DNA from: Pseudolabrys sp.
GTDB taxonomy: Bacteria; Pseudomonadota; Alphaproteobacteria; Rhizobiales; Xanthobacteraceae
Assembly: GCA_022843325.1 (NCBI GenBank)
Contig: JALHNV010000026.1
Location: 1-42,209 of the forward strand
Reading direction: 5' to 3'
Length of the DNA stretch: 42,209 bases
The notes below the pieces were generated by a model that was not told the DNA's origin, did no database searches, and was given only the letters and a program-made list of their open reading frames with translations. Below, piece after piece: positions 1 through 9,787 of the stretch (its first letter is position 1; every line of letters starts with the position of its first letter). The translations under genes were made by a program, and so were the position numbers.

Positions 1-65
1 CGTCCCTCGATGATGCTTGGAGCGGCTCGCCGACTCCGTTGTTGACACCATCAGTCTGAGGGACG
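1..65. repeat. Short inverted repeat, possibly a palindromic element cut by the window edge
   Basis: The first eight bases, CGTCCCTC, are the exact reverse complement of GAGGGACG at 58-65, so 1-65 can fold back with a long loop. No convincing gene lies in 1-419. Bases 66-130 hold nothing I recognise. That this is a mobile or multicopy repeat is inferred only from its place beside three clearer palindromic elements. Confidence 0.3.
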
Positions 66-130
66 ACCGCCCAGCCGCAAGGGGCGCCAGCACGCGGCCG
101 GCCCGTTACCCCATCTACGGTGCCCCAACC

Positions 131-213
131 CGTTCGTCCCCGCGCAAGCAGGGACCCAGAGCGATTTCATCTGAAAGCAAAGAACTGGATCCCGCTTCCG
201 CGGGAATGAACGG
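131..213. repeat. Intergenic palindromic repeat (CCCGC...GCGGG type)
   Basis: The left end carries CGTCCCCGCGCAAGCAGGGA and the right end CCCGCTTCCGCGGGAATGAA; each arm holds a small hairpin, and the two arms are imperfect inverted copies of each other around a central A/T-richer stretch (about 160-184). Elements of this build are widespread between genes in proteobacteria. Multicopy status in this genome is inferred from the family look. Confidence 0.55.
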
Positions 214-228
214 CGTTTGTGACGTGTC

Positions 229-342
229 TCCGTCGCCCTGAGGCGCGAGCGCAGCGAGCCTCGAAGGGCGACGGCCCGTGACTCAGCGGCCGTCCATCCT
301 TCGAGGCTCGCCGCAAACGCGGCTCGCACCTCAGGATGACGG
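229..342. repeat. Intergenic palindromic repeat (CCTGAGG...CCTCAGG type)
   Basis: The element starts near CCTGAGGCGCGAGCGCAGCG and ends with GGCTCGCACCTCAGGATGAC; GAGCCTCGAAGG in the left half faces CCTTCGAGGCTC in the right half. The whole is a long imperfect palindrome. This type is common between genes in Bradyrhizobium and relatives and carries no gene. Confidence 0.6.
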
Positions 343-356
343 ATTGAGTGTTGCTT

Positions 357-434
357 CGTAGGGCGGGTTAGCCGAAGGCGTAACCCGCCGATGCGCCGGT
401 TGCGGCGGATTACGCTTCGCTAATCCGCCCTACG
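357..434. repeat. REP-like palindrome GTAGGGCGG...CCGCCCTAC overlapping the YjbR gene end
   Basis: The 78-bp element has ends CGTAGGGCGG (357-366) and CCGCCCTACG (425-434) that are exact reverse complements, with a second nested pair (GGGTTAGCC...GGCGTAACCC on the left, GGATTACGC...GCTAATCC on the right). It is a widespread extragenic palindrome type in proteobacteria. Its right end supplies the stop codon (430-432) of the adjacent minus-strand gene, so the insertion may have redefined that gene's 3' end. Confidence 0.65.
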
Positions 435-753
435 CGCCTTGTTCTTCGGCAGCGCATGGGCATGCGCCATCGCCAGCGCCGCCTTCAGCCTCGGCGCCAC
501 TCAGCTTCGCCAGCGTCACGGTCGTCCAGCCCTGTTTGCCCCATGCGTTCGGCACCGGCGCGAAGGCGTCCCCCGCCACCGTGCATTTCAATTGCTGTTC
601 GTCCGGCGTGAGCTTGATGTTGGCTGTGCGCTTGTCGGGGCTGAGCGTCACATAGATGCGCGCGACCTTGAACGCGGCGCGGTCAAAGTGCGGCGCCTCA
701 AGGGTGCCGGGCAGAGCGAGAGCGATGCGGCGTAGTTCGGTCGCGGTGGCCAT
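430..753 (-). CDS. MmcQ/YjbR family DNA-binding protein, C-terminus frameshifted
   Basis: A 107-residue small protein of the MmcQ/YjbR family (a CyaY-like fold linked to DNA binding; cellular role poorly known). The N-terminal MATATELRRIALALPGTLEA and the VPNAWGKQGWTTVTLAKL stretch are typical. After residue ~87 the frame reads an atypical Gly/Ala/Cys tail, whereas the +1 frame reads LKAALAMAHAHALPKN, the usual family C-terminus. One extra G (plus-strand C at 489 or 490) explains this; without it the gene would end at 420. The start lies 36 bp past the hipA stop, so it may be transcribed with hipBA. A TATAAT sits about 8 bases before the ATG. The gene may be impaired, or the base may be a sequencing error. 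Confidence 0.7.
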   Translation of the reverse strand: MATATELRRIALALPGTLEAPHFDRAAFKVARIYVTLSPDKRTANIKLTPDEQQLKCTVAGDAFAPVPNAWGKQGWTTVTLAKLSGAEAEGGAGDGACPCAAEEQGA

Positions 754-789
754 GGGGGGATTATAGGACAGATTTATGAAGGCCCATGG

Positions 790-2073
790 TCATGCGGCAA
801 GCTCTGCAATCTCCTGCGGCGCGCCCTCGAAAGCGAACGGATTAAGAAACTGGCGCCGCCATAGAAAGTGTCGGTCGACCTCGGTCAGGTTGGCTTCGGC
901 GCAGACCGTCAACCAATTGACTTTTATGGTGTTAATTTGATGTTTGACGATAGAAAGTGCTTCGTCCGCCCGCAGACGAAACGCAGGTGCCGCTTTGAGG
1001 CATACGTCGATCCGGCTGAGGCGCTCTTCGCCGGTGATGAGCATGGCTTGTCCGGCTTCGCCTCCTGCGCGACCCTGTGGGCAGATGTCGTAGGCAGGCG
1101 TTAGGCTCAGACTATTGCCGTCCCAAAAGGCCGAATGATTGCGCGCGTGATCGTCGGTATTGCCACAAAGGACGTTGAACAGCATGCGCGAGAATAATTC
1201 TTTAAGTGTCTTTGACGGTTCGGTGAAACGATGCCTTATGACTGTGGCTAGGTCTTCATAGCTGGCGTAACGCGCCAACATTTCATCAAGTCCAAGCAGC
1301 GTCAGCGCCGAAACCATGGCGCGCCGGCGCCAGCCGTCGTTCGCTTTTTTTCTATCGAACCGTTCGACCAGAATGATATCCTTTCCTGCGACGTGCTGCA
1401 GGCTCACTGGAGCGGTATCGATGCCGATATGCGCGGCAAGCCGCATGGCGACGAATTCGGCCTTCACGACATTGTAGAGGTCGTTCTGCGAAGAAAACTT
1501 CGCGACGAATTTCTTGTTATCCGATTCAATCAATACCTTGGGCCGCGCACCACCGATCGAGCTGCCGTGCAACAATGCGGCATCTAGGCCCGGTGTAAGT
1601 GGAATTCCTTTCTCCACCTTCGTAGCGGCATTTTGCATTTCGTCCAGAGATGACGTGGCCGTCTCGCGTGGCGCATAGTCGGTTGGCGACCGTTGGAAAT
1701 CGAGTGCACCGATTCTATCGGAGCCGGACTCGAGCAGATATGTGAGTTCATCCAGTTCAGTAATATCGATATCTTGCCCTTTGGCTCCCTGTTTACGATT
1801 GATGATGACCCGCCGCCCCCACGCGTCCGGGGCCGCATCGCGAATGCAATTCGGCATATGAAGGCCGTTGAGCAGCGGCAATACCCCTTCACGTAAGGGG
1901 AGTTCTGGTTCGTATAGCGAAACAGCTTTTTTGTTGGCGAGATAGCTGCGCGCATAATTGAACAGAAGGTCGGTGCCGCTGACAGCGAGTCGTCCGGCGA
2001 CGACCGGTTTCGTTTCATGGGGTAGCCACACCCAGACGAAGCCTTCGTTGTTTTCAGAGTTAGAAGTCATCAT
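790..2073 (-). CDS. hipA: HipA family serine/threonine kinase toxin
   Basis: A 427-residue toxin kinase of a type II HipBA system; known HipA enzymes phosphorylate aminoacyl-tRNA synthetases (GltX in E. coli) and induce dormancy. Visible features: an N-terminal HipA subdomain (about 10-125), a GSSIGGARPK segment (170-179) matching the activation loop whose Ser is autophosphorylated in E. coli HipA, the ATP-site lysine in FVAKF (192), the catalytic loop NTDDHARN (305-312, with D307 aligning to the catalytic Asp), and a metal-binding YDI (328-330). All key residues are present, so the kinase looks intact. It overlaps the hipB stop by 14 bp, implying translational coupling. Base composition is more A/T-rich than the neighbours, consistent with horizontal gain. 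The target in this host is unknown. Confidence 0.92.
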   Translation of the reverse strand: MMTSNSENNEGFVWVWLPHETKPVVAGRLAVSGTDLLFNYARSYLANKKAVSLYEPELPLREGVLPLLNGLHMPNCIRDAAPDAWGRRVIINRKQGAKGQDIDITELDELTYLLESGSDRIGALDFQRSPTDYAPRETATSSLDEMQNAATKVEKGIPLTPGLDAALLHGSSIGGARPKVLIESDNKKFVAKFSSQNDLYNVVKAEFVAMRLAAHIGIDTAPVSLQHVAGKDIILVERFDRKKANDGWRRRAMVSALTLLGLDEMLARYASYEDLATVIRHRFTEPSKTLKELFSRMLFNVLCGNTDDHARNHSAFWDGNSLSLTPAYDICPQGRAGGEAGQAMLITGEERLSRIDVCLKAAPAFRLRADEALSIVKHQINTIKVNWLTVCAEANLTEVDRHFLWRRQFLNPFAFEGAPQEIAELAA

Positions 2074-2410
2074 ACGCCTTCATCTTGGTGCCGCGTGCGG
2101 CCTTCGGCAGCAAAGTCAGCATTGCAGTGTTGGCGCTTATGGCTCCGCTAAGGGCTGCTTGATCGGCGTCGAACAGGCGCACGCCGACGATCGTCGCCGC
2201 CTCGAACACTGCGCCGATGGCGCAGCCGGGGTCGCCTTTTTCGATCCGCTGGACGAGGCCGCGGGAGATGCCGGTCCGTTCAGCTAATTCTGCGGTGGTC
2301 AGCTTTTTCTCAATCCGGGCCTGTCGGATGAGTTGCCCCAAGAGGGTTACGGCTTCCCGGCTGTAACGGGATGACGCGCGATTTTGCGGCTTTGCCATGA
2401 CTTGGTCCAT
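2060..2410 (-). CDS. hipB: HipB-like XRE family antitoxin
   Basis: A 116-residue helix-turn-helix protein. The HTH spans about residues 24-78, with the core LTTAELAERTGISRGLVQRI. HipB proteins neutralise HipA and repress their own operon by binding palindromic operators. Here the C-terminus extends past the HTH (KAARGTKMKAYDDF), as in other HipB tails. The first ATG (2410) lies inside operator copy 1; the next in-frame ATG (2398, MAKPQ) lies just outside it. Neither has a clear Shine-Dalgarno sequence. It is the first gene of the module, followed by hipA with a 14-bp overlap. Confidence 0.9.
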   Translation of the reverse strand: MDQVMAKPQNRASSRYSREAVTLLGQLIRQARIEKKLTTAELAERTGISRGLVQRIEKGDPGCAIGAVFEAATIVGVRLFDADQAALSGAISANTAMLTLLPKAARGTKMKAYDDF

Positions 2411-2451
2411 AAATAGATCAGGAAGGTGCTTCGTGATCTATTTATAGATCA
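2403..2451 (-). promoter_or_regulatory. hipBA operator pair, proximal copy, with probable promoter
   Basis: Two palindromic sites, 2403-2420 (TGGTCCATAAATAGATCA) and 2434-2451 (TGATCTATTTATAGATCA), have centres 31 bp apart and opposite central tetrads (TAAA and TTTA). The second has perfect 7-bp arms TGATCTA/TAGATCA. Read on the minus strand it contains CTATAAAT, a good -10 hexamer, with CTTGCT 16 bases upstream as a weak -35. Operator overlap with promoter and start codon fits autorepression by HipB; the binding itself is inferred. Confidence 0.65.
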
Positions 2452-2483
2452 TTTGGACAAAGAGCAAGCACGGCTATGAAATT

Positions 2484-2532
2484 TGGTCTATAAATAGTTC
2501 GGGAAGGGCGTCCGTGGTCTATTTATGGACCA
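2484..2532 (-). promoter_or_regulatory. hipBA operator pair, distal copy (diverged duplicate)
   Basis: Sites 2484-2501 (TGGTCTATAAATAGTTCG) and 2515-2532 (TGGTCTATTTATGGACCA) repeat the layout of the proximal pair, again with centres 31 bp apart. By my base-by-base comparison the whole 49-bp block matches 2403-2451 at 39 of 49 positions, 81 bp away, so it looks like a direct duplication of the operator pair. It ends 5 bp before the stop codon of the acyl-CoA ligase gene. It may allow cooperative or looped repression. Confidence 0.55.
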
Positions 2533-2537
2533 TTTAC

Positions 2538-4178
<1,641 letters not shown>

Positions 4179-4304
4179 GGAATTTCCTCTCCCGGCGTCT
4201 TTGTTTTTGGGCTGGCAAGCGGCCCGCCGGGTCTGAGGGTAGCGGGCGTTCGGGCCAAATCAAAGCGCTCGCATCAAAGCCGCAATGCTGTCAGTAAATG
4301 TCGC

Positions 4305-5288
<984 letters not shown>

Positions 5289-5332
5289 GCCGGGTGCACC
5301 GGCTGTTCACCGTTTTGCGCTAGCGAACGCGC

Positions 5333-6262
5333 ATGATCGACCGCACGCCGCGCCCTCTGATCCGGCCGTCGCCACGGGCCCCGCGCGTCAGCCGCCGCGG
5401 GCTGCTGAAGGCCGGGCTTGGTCTGGCGGGGGCCGGCGGGCTCATCGGAGGCGGCACCGCGGCCTATGCGGTGTCCGAGGCGGCCAATGACCTCGCCATC
5501 ACCCGCTACCACCCGGTGCCGCCGGGCTGGCCGGCGCGGCAGCGTCTCACCATCACCGTCATCGCCGACCTGCACGCCGCCGGTCCCAATATGGGGCTGG
5601 CGCGCGTCGCCCAAGTGGTCGACGCCGCCAATGCGCTCGGCTCCGACCTGACCGTGCTGCTGGGCGACTTTTTCGCCACCCACCGGTTCATCACCGAAGT
5701 GGTGCCGCACGAAGCCTGGGCCGGGCAAATGGCGCGGCTGAAGGCGCCGCTCGGCGTCTACAGCATTCTCGGCAATCACGACTGGTGGCACGACATCGAC
5801 GGCGTGCGCCGCGCGCTGGCGATGGTGCGCATTCCGGTGATGGAGAACGATGCCATTCTGCTCGGCGAGCCGGGCGGGCGGTTCTGGCTGGCCGGGCTCG
5901 GCGACCAGCTGGCCTACTGGCTCGGCCCCAACAACTTCCGCGGCGTCGACGATCTGCCGGGCACGCTGGCCAAGGTGCGCAGCGCCGACCCGGTGATCCT
6001 GCTGGTGCACGAGCCGGACATTTTCGTCGAGGTGCCGGACCGGGTGGCGCTGACGCTGGCCGGGCATACCCATGGCGGGCAGATCCGGCCGCCGCTGGTG
6101 CCGCCGTTCTGGGCGCCGTCGCAATACGGCGCGCGCTTCGCCTACGGCCATATCGTCGAGGCTAACCGCCACCTGATCGTTTCGGGCGGGCTCGGCTGCA
6201 GCAGGGTGCCGATGCGGTTCGGCATGCCGCCGGAGATTGTGCAGATCCAGTTGGGTGCGTAA
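5333..6262 (+). CDS. Metallophosphoesterase with Tat signal
   Basis: A 309-residue calcineurin-like phosphoesterase. The twin-arginine motif SRRGLLK (20-26) before a hydrophobic, glycine-rich stretch predicts Tat export and probable membrane tethering. Metal-site motifs are complete: DLH (79-81), GDFF (111-114), GNHDWW (147-152) and GHTHGGQ near 242-248. The layout matches YaeI/YkuE-type enzymes, some of which act on UDP-diacylglucosamine or membrane lipids; the substrate here is unknown. It follows the extensin-like gene closely on the same strand, so the two may share a transcript serving the cell envelope. Confidence 0.88.
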   Translation: MIDRTPRPLIRPSPRAPRVSRRGLLKAGLGLAGAGGLIGGGTAAYAVSEAANDLAITRYHPVPPGWPARQRLTITVIADLHAAGPNMGLARVAQVVDAANALGSDLTVLLGDFFATHRFITEVVPHEAWAGQMARLKAPLGVYSILGNHDWWHDIDGVRRALAMVRIPVMENDAILLGEPGGRFWLAGLGDQLAYWLGPNNFRGVDDLPGTLAKVRSADPVILLVHEPDIFVEVPDRVALTLAGHTHGGQIRPPLVPPFWAPSQYGARFAYGHIVEANRHLIVSGGLGCSRVPMRFGMPPEIVQIQLGA

Positions 6263-6277
6263 GGCGCCGCACAAGAA

Positions 6278-6307
6278 AACGGCGCCGGGATTGCTCCGGG
6301 CGCCGTT
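6278..6307 (-). terminator. Hairpin terminator between convergent genes
   Basis: AACGGCGCC (6278-6286) pairs with GGCGCCGTT (6299-6307) around a 12-base loop. On the minus strand the stem is followed by TTTTCTTG, a fair U-tract, so it should end the L,D-transpeptidase transcript. On the plus strand there is no T-run, though it may still slow transcription from the phosphoesterase gene. Confidence 0.65.
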
Positions 6308-6330
6308 GGAAAACCAGTCTGACGCAGCGG

Positions 6331-6999
6331 TTAGTTGAACAGGCCGCCGCGCGAGGCCACCCGCGGATTGAACGGCGAGTCGCCTTGTTTCGGCGCCAGC
6401 ACGACCACGACCGCTCCGGGCTTGACCCGGTTGTAGAGGTCGATGACGTCCTCGTTGGTCATGCGGATGCAACCGGAGGAAATCGCCTGGCCGATGTATT
6501 CCGGCTGGTTGGTGCCGTGAATGCGGTAGAGCGTGTCCTTGTTGCCCTCGAACAGATACAGCGCGCGCGCGCCCATCGGGTTCTGCGGGCCGGGGCCGAC
6601 GAAATTCGGCACGTCCATGCGGCGCTTGATATCGGCGGTCGGGGTCCAGGTCGGCCACTCGGCCTTGCGGCCGATCTTGGCGACACCGGCAAAGGCCAGG
6701 GCTTCTTCGCCGACCGTCACGCCGTAGCGGATCGCCTTGCCGCCATCGAGCACGTAATAGAGATACCGGGCGTCAGAATCGACCACGATCGAGCCCGGCG
6801 TTTCCTTGCGGTGGTAGGTCACGATATGCCGCTTGAACGGCTCGGGGATGGTGGCTTTTTCGTACGGTGCCGACGCCAGCAGCTTCTTGTCCCGCACCGT
6901 CAGGTTGGCTTCGGACGCCGGCTCCATGGTCGACTGCATGCAGCCGCCAAGGCCTAGTCCCGCGCCGAGCAGGATCACAAACAACCCCCTTGCCGCCAT
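6331..6999 (-). CDS. L,D-transpeptidase lipoprotein (YkuD domain)
   Basis: A 222-residue YkuD-family enzyme that cross-links peptidoglycan or anchors proteins to it. The start is the ATG at 6999, preceded by GAGGA and opening a lipoprotein signal; the lipobox ends LGGC with Cys20 as the lipidation site. The YkuD domain covers about 68-205, with the catalytic region HGTN (161-164) and SSGCIRM (174-180, nucleophile Cys177). A longer reading from 7086 is open but adds 29 residues ahead of the signal peptide. The gene stands alone, with a terminator at 6278-6307. Confidence 0.92.
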   Translation of the reverse strand: MAARGLFVILLGAGLGLGGCMQSTMEPASEANLTVRDKKLLASAPYEKATIPEPFKRHIVTYHRKETPGSIVVDSDARYLYYVLDGGKAIRYGVTVGEEALAFAGVAKIGRKAEWPTWTPTADIKRRMDVPNFVGPGPQNPMGARALYLFEGNKDTLYRIHGTNQPEYIGQAISSGCIRMTNEDVIDLYNRVKPGAVVVVLAPKQGDSPFNPRVASRGGLFN

Positions 7000-7372
7000 T
7001 TTATCCTCTTTCCCGGTCGCCCCGCGCAGCGCCCGCCGTATGAATCGTGAGGCTGCTATTAACCGATACGAATCGGCGTTTGCCACGTTTTCTGCACAGT
7101 TGCCGTTGGCTTCCTGTGAACCTGTGGCAGGAATGCCGCACCCTCCGGCTGACCGTCATGGAGCGTTAATGCCCGGCCAGAACCAGCGAAATTAACTGTG
7201 CCTACAATATCTTAAGAGACGGTTTACCATACCGGCGCGTATATAGGCACGGGATGTGCGATGCTTGACCGTGACCGCCAAGTGCCGCCAAAGCACACCG
7301 CTCTCCGCGCAATTCCGCCTTGATAACTGGCGAACCTGAGCGGACTGCAAAAGGGACCACTGGAGACTGACA
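7000..7372. other. Intergenic region between divergent genes
   Basis: This 373-bp stretch separates the transpeptidase start from the small gene at 7373. It holds a short hairpin CCGATACGAATCGG (5-bp arms) near 7059-7072 and a rather A/T-rich segment around 7195-7250, where a promoter for the small gene could lie. No clear protein gene, RNA gene or known riboswitch was recognised. The long leader before 7373 could carry a structured RNA, but I cannot support one. Confidence 0.4.
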
Positions 7373-7540
7373 ATGAAATCGCCGAAGGCGTCTGGGCAGC
7401 AGCAGCAATCCCAGAGCCATGAGACCCTCGACAAGCGCTATGGCAAGATCGGCATTTCCGCCGTCGCCGCCGCGGTGCGCAGGGAGCCCGAACAACGCAA
7501 GCCGGCTCCCTTGCGGTTCACCGCCGAAGAGAGCGACTGA
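7373..7540 (+). CDS. Small uncharacterised protein, 55 residues
   Basis: An ATG-to-TGA frame of 55 codons preceded by GGAG seven bases upstream and followed within 6 bases by a strong intrinsic terminator, which together argue for a real gene. The protein starts MKSPKASGQQQQSQSHETLD, a polar glutamine-rich segment, continues with a compact core KRYGKIGISAVAAAVRRE (21-38), and ends in a charged tail. There is no signal peptide or membrane segment. I do not recognise a named family; the core looks like a conserved small protein of Bradyrhizobium relatives, but that is memory, not a search result. Its function is unknown. Confidence 0.65.
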   Translation: MKSPKASGQQQQSQSHETLDKRYGKIGISAVAAAVRREPEQRKPAPLRFTAEESD

Positions 7541-7545
7541 TTGCC

Positions 7546-7578
7546 AAGCCCGCTTCGCCAACCGCGAGCGGGCTTTTT
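7546..7578 (+). terminator. Rho-independent terminator
   Basis: AAGCCCGCT (7546-7554) pairs perfectly with AGCGGGCTT (7567-7575) around a 12-base loop, followed by a run of five T (7574-7578). It starts 5 bases after the stop of the 55-codon gene and should end its transcript before corA. Confidence 0.85.
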
Positions 7579-7699
7579 GCATCGGCGCCGGCGGCTAACG
7601 CCCGTCATAAAACCGTTGCCGACGCGGGCGATTACCGCTTGCGTGATGCAGGTCATCAGGCCCATGACAGCGGCATAATCCAGCAACCGGTATGACGGC

Positions 7700-8671
7700 A
7701 TGCTTTCGGTCTACGTCCCGCGCGGCGCCACGCTCGAACGCGTCTCCCTCGAATCCGGCGAAGCCGTGCCCGAGGAAGCGGTGTGGATCGACCTGGTGTC
7801 GCCGACCGTGCAGGAAGACAAGCTGGTCGAACATCTGCTTGGCATCGCCGTGCCGACGCGCGAGGAGATGCAGGAGATCGAGGTCTCCAGCCGGCTCTAT
7901 GTCGAGAACGGCGCGCGCTACATGACCGCGACGCTGATGTGCCAGTCGGACACGCCGGCACCCAAGACCACGCCGGTCACGTTTATTCTCGCCAGCCACC
8001 GCCTTGCCACCGTGCGCTACGACGATCCGCGTCCCTTCGCCATCGTCGAGCACAAGCTGGCGCGTGCCTGTCCGCCCAAGGTGACGGGTGAGTCGGTGCT
8101 GATGGATTTGCTCGACGCCATCATCGACCGCTCCGCCGATATTCTCGAGCGCGTCTCCGCCGAAGTCGATCAGGTCTCGCATTCCATCTTCGAGCCGGAG
8201 CAAACCGCCAGTCCGCCGACCCATAACGACACCCTCAAGGCGCTCGGCCGCAAGGGCGACCTGACGTCCAAGGTGCGCGAGGCCCAGGTGTCGATCGGCC
8301 GGCTGCTGTCGTTCCTCGCCAACGAAGCCGAGACGATGCGCTGGGCCAAGGACGCCAAGCTGCAACTGCAGTCGATGCAGCGCGACATCATTTCGCTGTC
8401 CGACCACGCCACGTATCTGACCAACAAGATCACGTTTCTGCTCGACGCCATGCTGGGCGTCGTCAACATCCAGCAGAACAACATCATCAAGCTGTTCTCG
8501 GTGATGGCGGTGATCTTCATGCCGCCGACGCTGATCGCCTCGATCTACGGCATGAACTTCAAGCACATGCCGGAACTGGAAGAGTATTTCGGCTACCCGC
8601 TGGTGCTGGCGGCGATGGCGATGGCGGCGATCGGGCCGCTGCTGTTCTTCAAGTGGAAGAAGTGGCTGTAG
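7700..8671 (+). CDS. corA: CorA family magnesium/divalent cation transporter
   Basis: A 323-residue inner-membrane channel of the CorA (MIT) family. The large N-terminal cytoplasmic domain (1-260) ends in the long pore helix; two transmembrane segments lie near 264-284 and 299-318, separated by the signature YGMNF (283-287), which forms the selectivity filter. The C-terminus FKWKKWL is basic and cytoplasmic, as in the family. The length is normal. The start at 7700 fits the family N-terminus (MLSVYVPRG). The gene is isolated between two terminator-like hairpins. Known members import Mg2+ (some Co2+ or Ni2+); the ion here is not provable. Confidence 0.93.
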   Translation: MLSVYVPRGATLERVSLESGEAVPEEAVWIDLVSPTVQEDKLVEHLLGIAVPTREEMQEIEVSSRLYVENGARYMTATLMCQSDTPAPKTTPVTFILASHRLATVRYDDPRPFAIVEHKLARACPPKVTGESVLMDLLDAIIDRSADILERVSAEVDQVSHSIFEPEQTASPPTHNDTLKALGRKGDLTSKVREAQVSIGRLLSFLANEAETMRWAKDAKLQLQSMQRDIISLSDHATYLTNKITFLLDAMLGVVNIQQNNIIKLFSVMAVIFMPPTLIASIYGMNFKHMPELEEYFGYPLVLAAMAMAAIGPLLFFKWKKWL

Positions 8672-8682
8672 ACTTCCAATGT

Positions 8683-8705
8683 CATTGCCGGGCTCGACCC
8701 GGCAA
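8683..8705. repeat. Palindromic hairpin after corA
   Basis: ATTGCCGGG (8683-8691) and CCCGGCAAT (8697-8705) form a perfect 9-bp stem with the 5-base loop CTCGA. The type TCATTGCCGGGCTCGACCCG is a frequent intergenic palindrome in Rhizobiales; a related two-armed version is at 23182-23270. Lying between converging genes, it could also act as a weak terminator, though no T-run follows. Confidence 0.55.
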
Positions 8706-8728
8706 TCCCGACCGGGACGTGGGGGCTG

Positions 8729-8923
8729 TTACAAAGACGCATACGCCTTTTTGTCGGCTTCGCTGCCCCATTCTTGAAAACAAACAAACGGATCAAGAAT
8801 TTCGTCAGAAGGGTGACGATTTTTTGCGTCGCGCGCGATCTGCTGAACTTTCGCCTCGCGCATCGTCGAGTTTGATGCTTTCGCGCTCGATGGACTGGGG
8901 GAAGGGCGTTTCATTGAGGTCAT
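8729..8923 (-). CDS. Small hypothetical protein downstream of SDR gene
   Basis: A 64-codon frame starting 4 bases after the stop of the minus-strand SDR gene, with GAGG just before the first ATG (8923) and better spaced for the second (8914, MKRPS). The product is polar, then ends DPFVCFQEWGSEADKKAYASL-like with an E-W-x-S-E-A-D-x-x-A-Y pattern that recalls the C-terminal ends of some small antitoxin-like proteins; I cannot name a family. It may be the third gene of the pdxH-SDR transcript or a remnant. No toxin gene is adjacent. It is more A/T-rich than its neighbours. Confidence 0.4.
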   Translation of the reverse strand: MTSMKRPSPSPSSAKASNSTMREAKVQQIARDAKNRHPSDEILDPFVCFQEWGSEADKKAYASL

Positions 8924-8927
8924 CGCC

Positions 8928-9683
8928 TCAAACGTGCTGGCCGCCGTTGATGTGGATCTCGGCCCCGTTCACGTACGAACTGGTCTCGGTGCACAGCACG
9001 TAGATGATCTTGGCGACTTCGTCGGGCGTGCCGAGGCGCTGCATCGGAATCTGCTCGACGATCTTGTCGGTGCCGGGCGACAGGATCGCGGTGTCGATCT
9101 CGCCCGGCGCGATGGCGTTGACGCGGATGCCGAGGCGGCCGAAGTCGCTGGCCATCTCGCGCGTCAGGGAGGCCAGCGCCGCCTTCGACGTGGCATAGGC
9201 AGCGCCCGCGAACGGATGCACGCGCGAGCCCGCGATCGAGGTGACGTTGACCACCGCGCCCTTGGCCGCTTTCAATTCGTCGACCAAGCCGCGCGCCAGC
9301 ATGATCGGCGCAAAAAAATTGACGCTGAAAACCTGCCGCCACAGCTGCGTGGTGGTGTCGAGCGACCCAAGCCGCTTGCCGGCTTCCGCCTTGGGCGAGA
9401 TCGCGGCGTTGTTGACGAGTGCGTGCAGTTCGCCGTCGTCGAGGCGGCGCTTGATTTCGGCGATGGCCTCGGTGGTGTTGTCTTCATCCGACAGGTCGAC
9501 CTGGATGTGATCCTCGGGGCCGGCGTTCCACGGGCAGTTTTCCGGGAAGCCGTGACGCGAGCAGGTGATGACGCGCCAGCCCGCGGCCGAGAAGCGCTTC
9601 ACGGTCGCATGGCCGATGCCGCGGCTGGCGCCGGTGAGCAACAGCGTGCGGCGTTCCTGATTGGAGGGCTGCGTGTTCTGCAT
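8928..9683 (-). CDS. SDR family NAD(P)-dependent oxidoreductase
   Basis: A 251-residue classical short-chain dehydrogenase. The cofactor motif TGASRGIG lies near residues 15-22, NNA marks the fold core, and the catalytic YATSK follows the active-site Ser in NVTSIAGS. The C-terminus NGAEIHINGGQHV is typical of FabG-like reductases. The start is the ATG at 9683, since the frame upstream reads low-complexity sequence with no family similarity. It lies 104 bp downstream of pdxH on the same strand. The substrate cannot be deduced. Confidence 0.88.
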   Translation of the reverse strand: MQNTQPSNQERRTLLLTGASRGIGHATVKRFSAAGWRVITCSRHGFPENCPWNAGPEDHIQVDLSDEDNTTEAIAEIKRRLDDGELHALVNNAAISPKAEAGKRLGSLDTTTQLWRQVFSVNFFAPIMLARGLVDELKAAKGAVVNVTSIAGSRVHPFAGAAYATSKAALASLTREMASDFGRLGIRVNAIAPGEIDTAILSPGTDKIVEQIPMQRLGTPDEVAKIIYVLCTETSSYVNGAEIHINGGQHV

Positions 9684-9787
9684 GTCGCTTTCGGCAGGTC
9701 CTTGTAAGGATAGGTCCTTGGAATGATTCTGGACTGCGCGTCTCAGCCTCGGCACACGCGTAATCAACTCTAGCTTAATCGCGCGGC

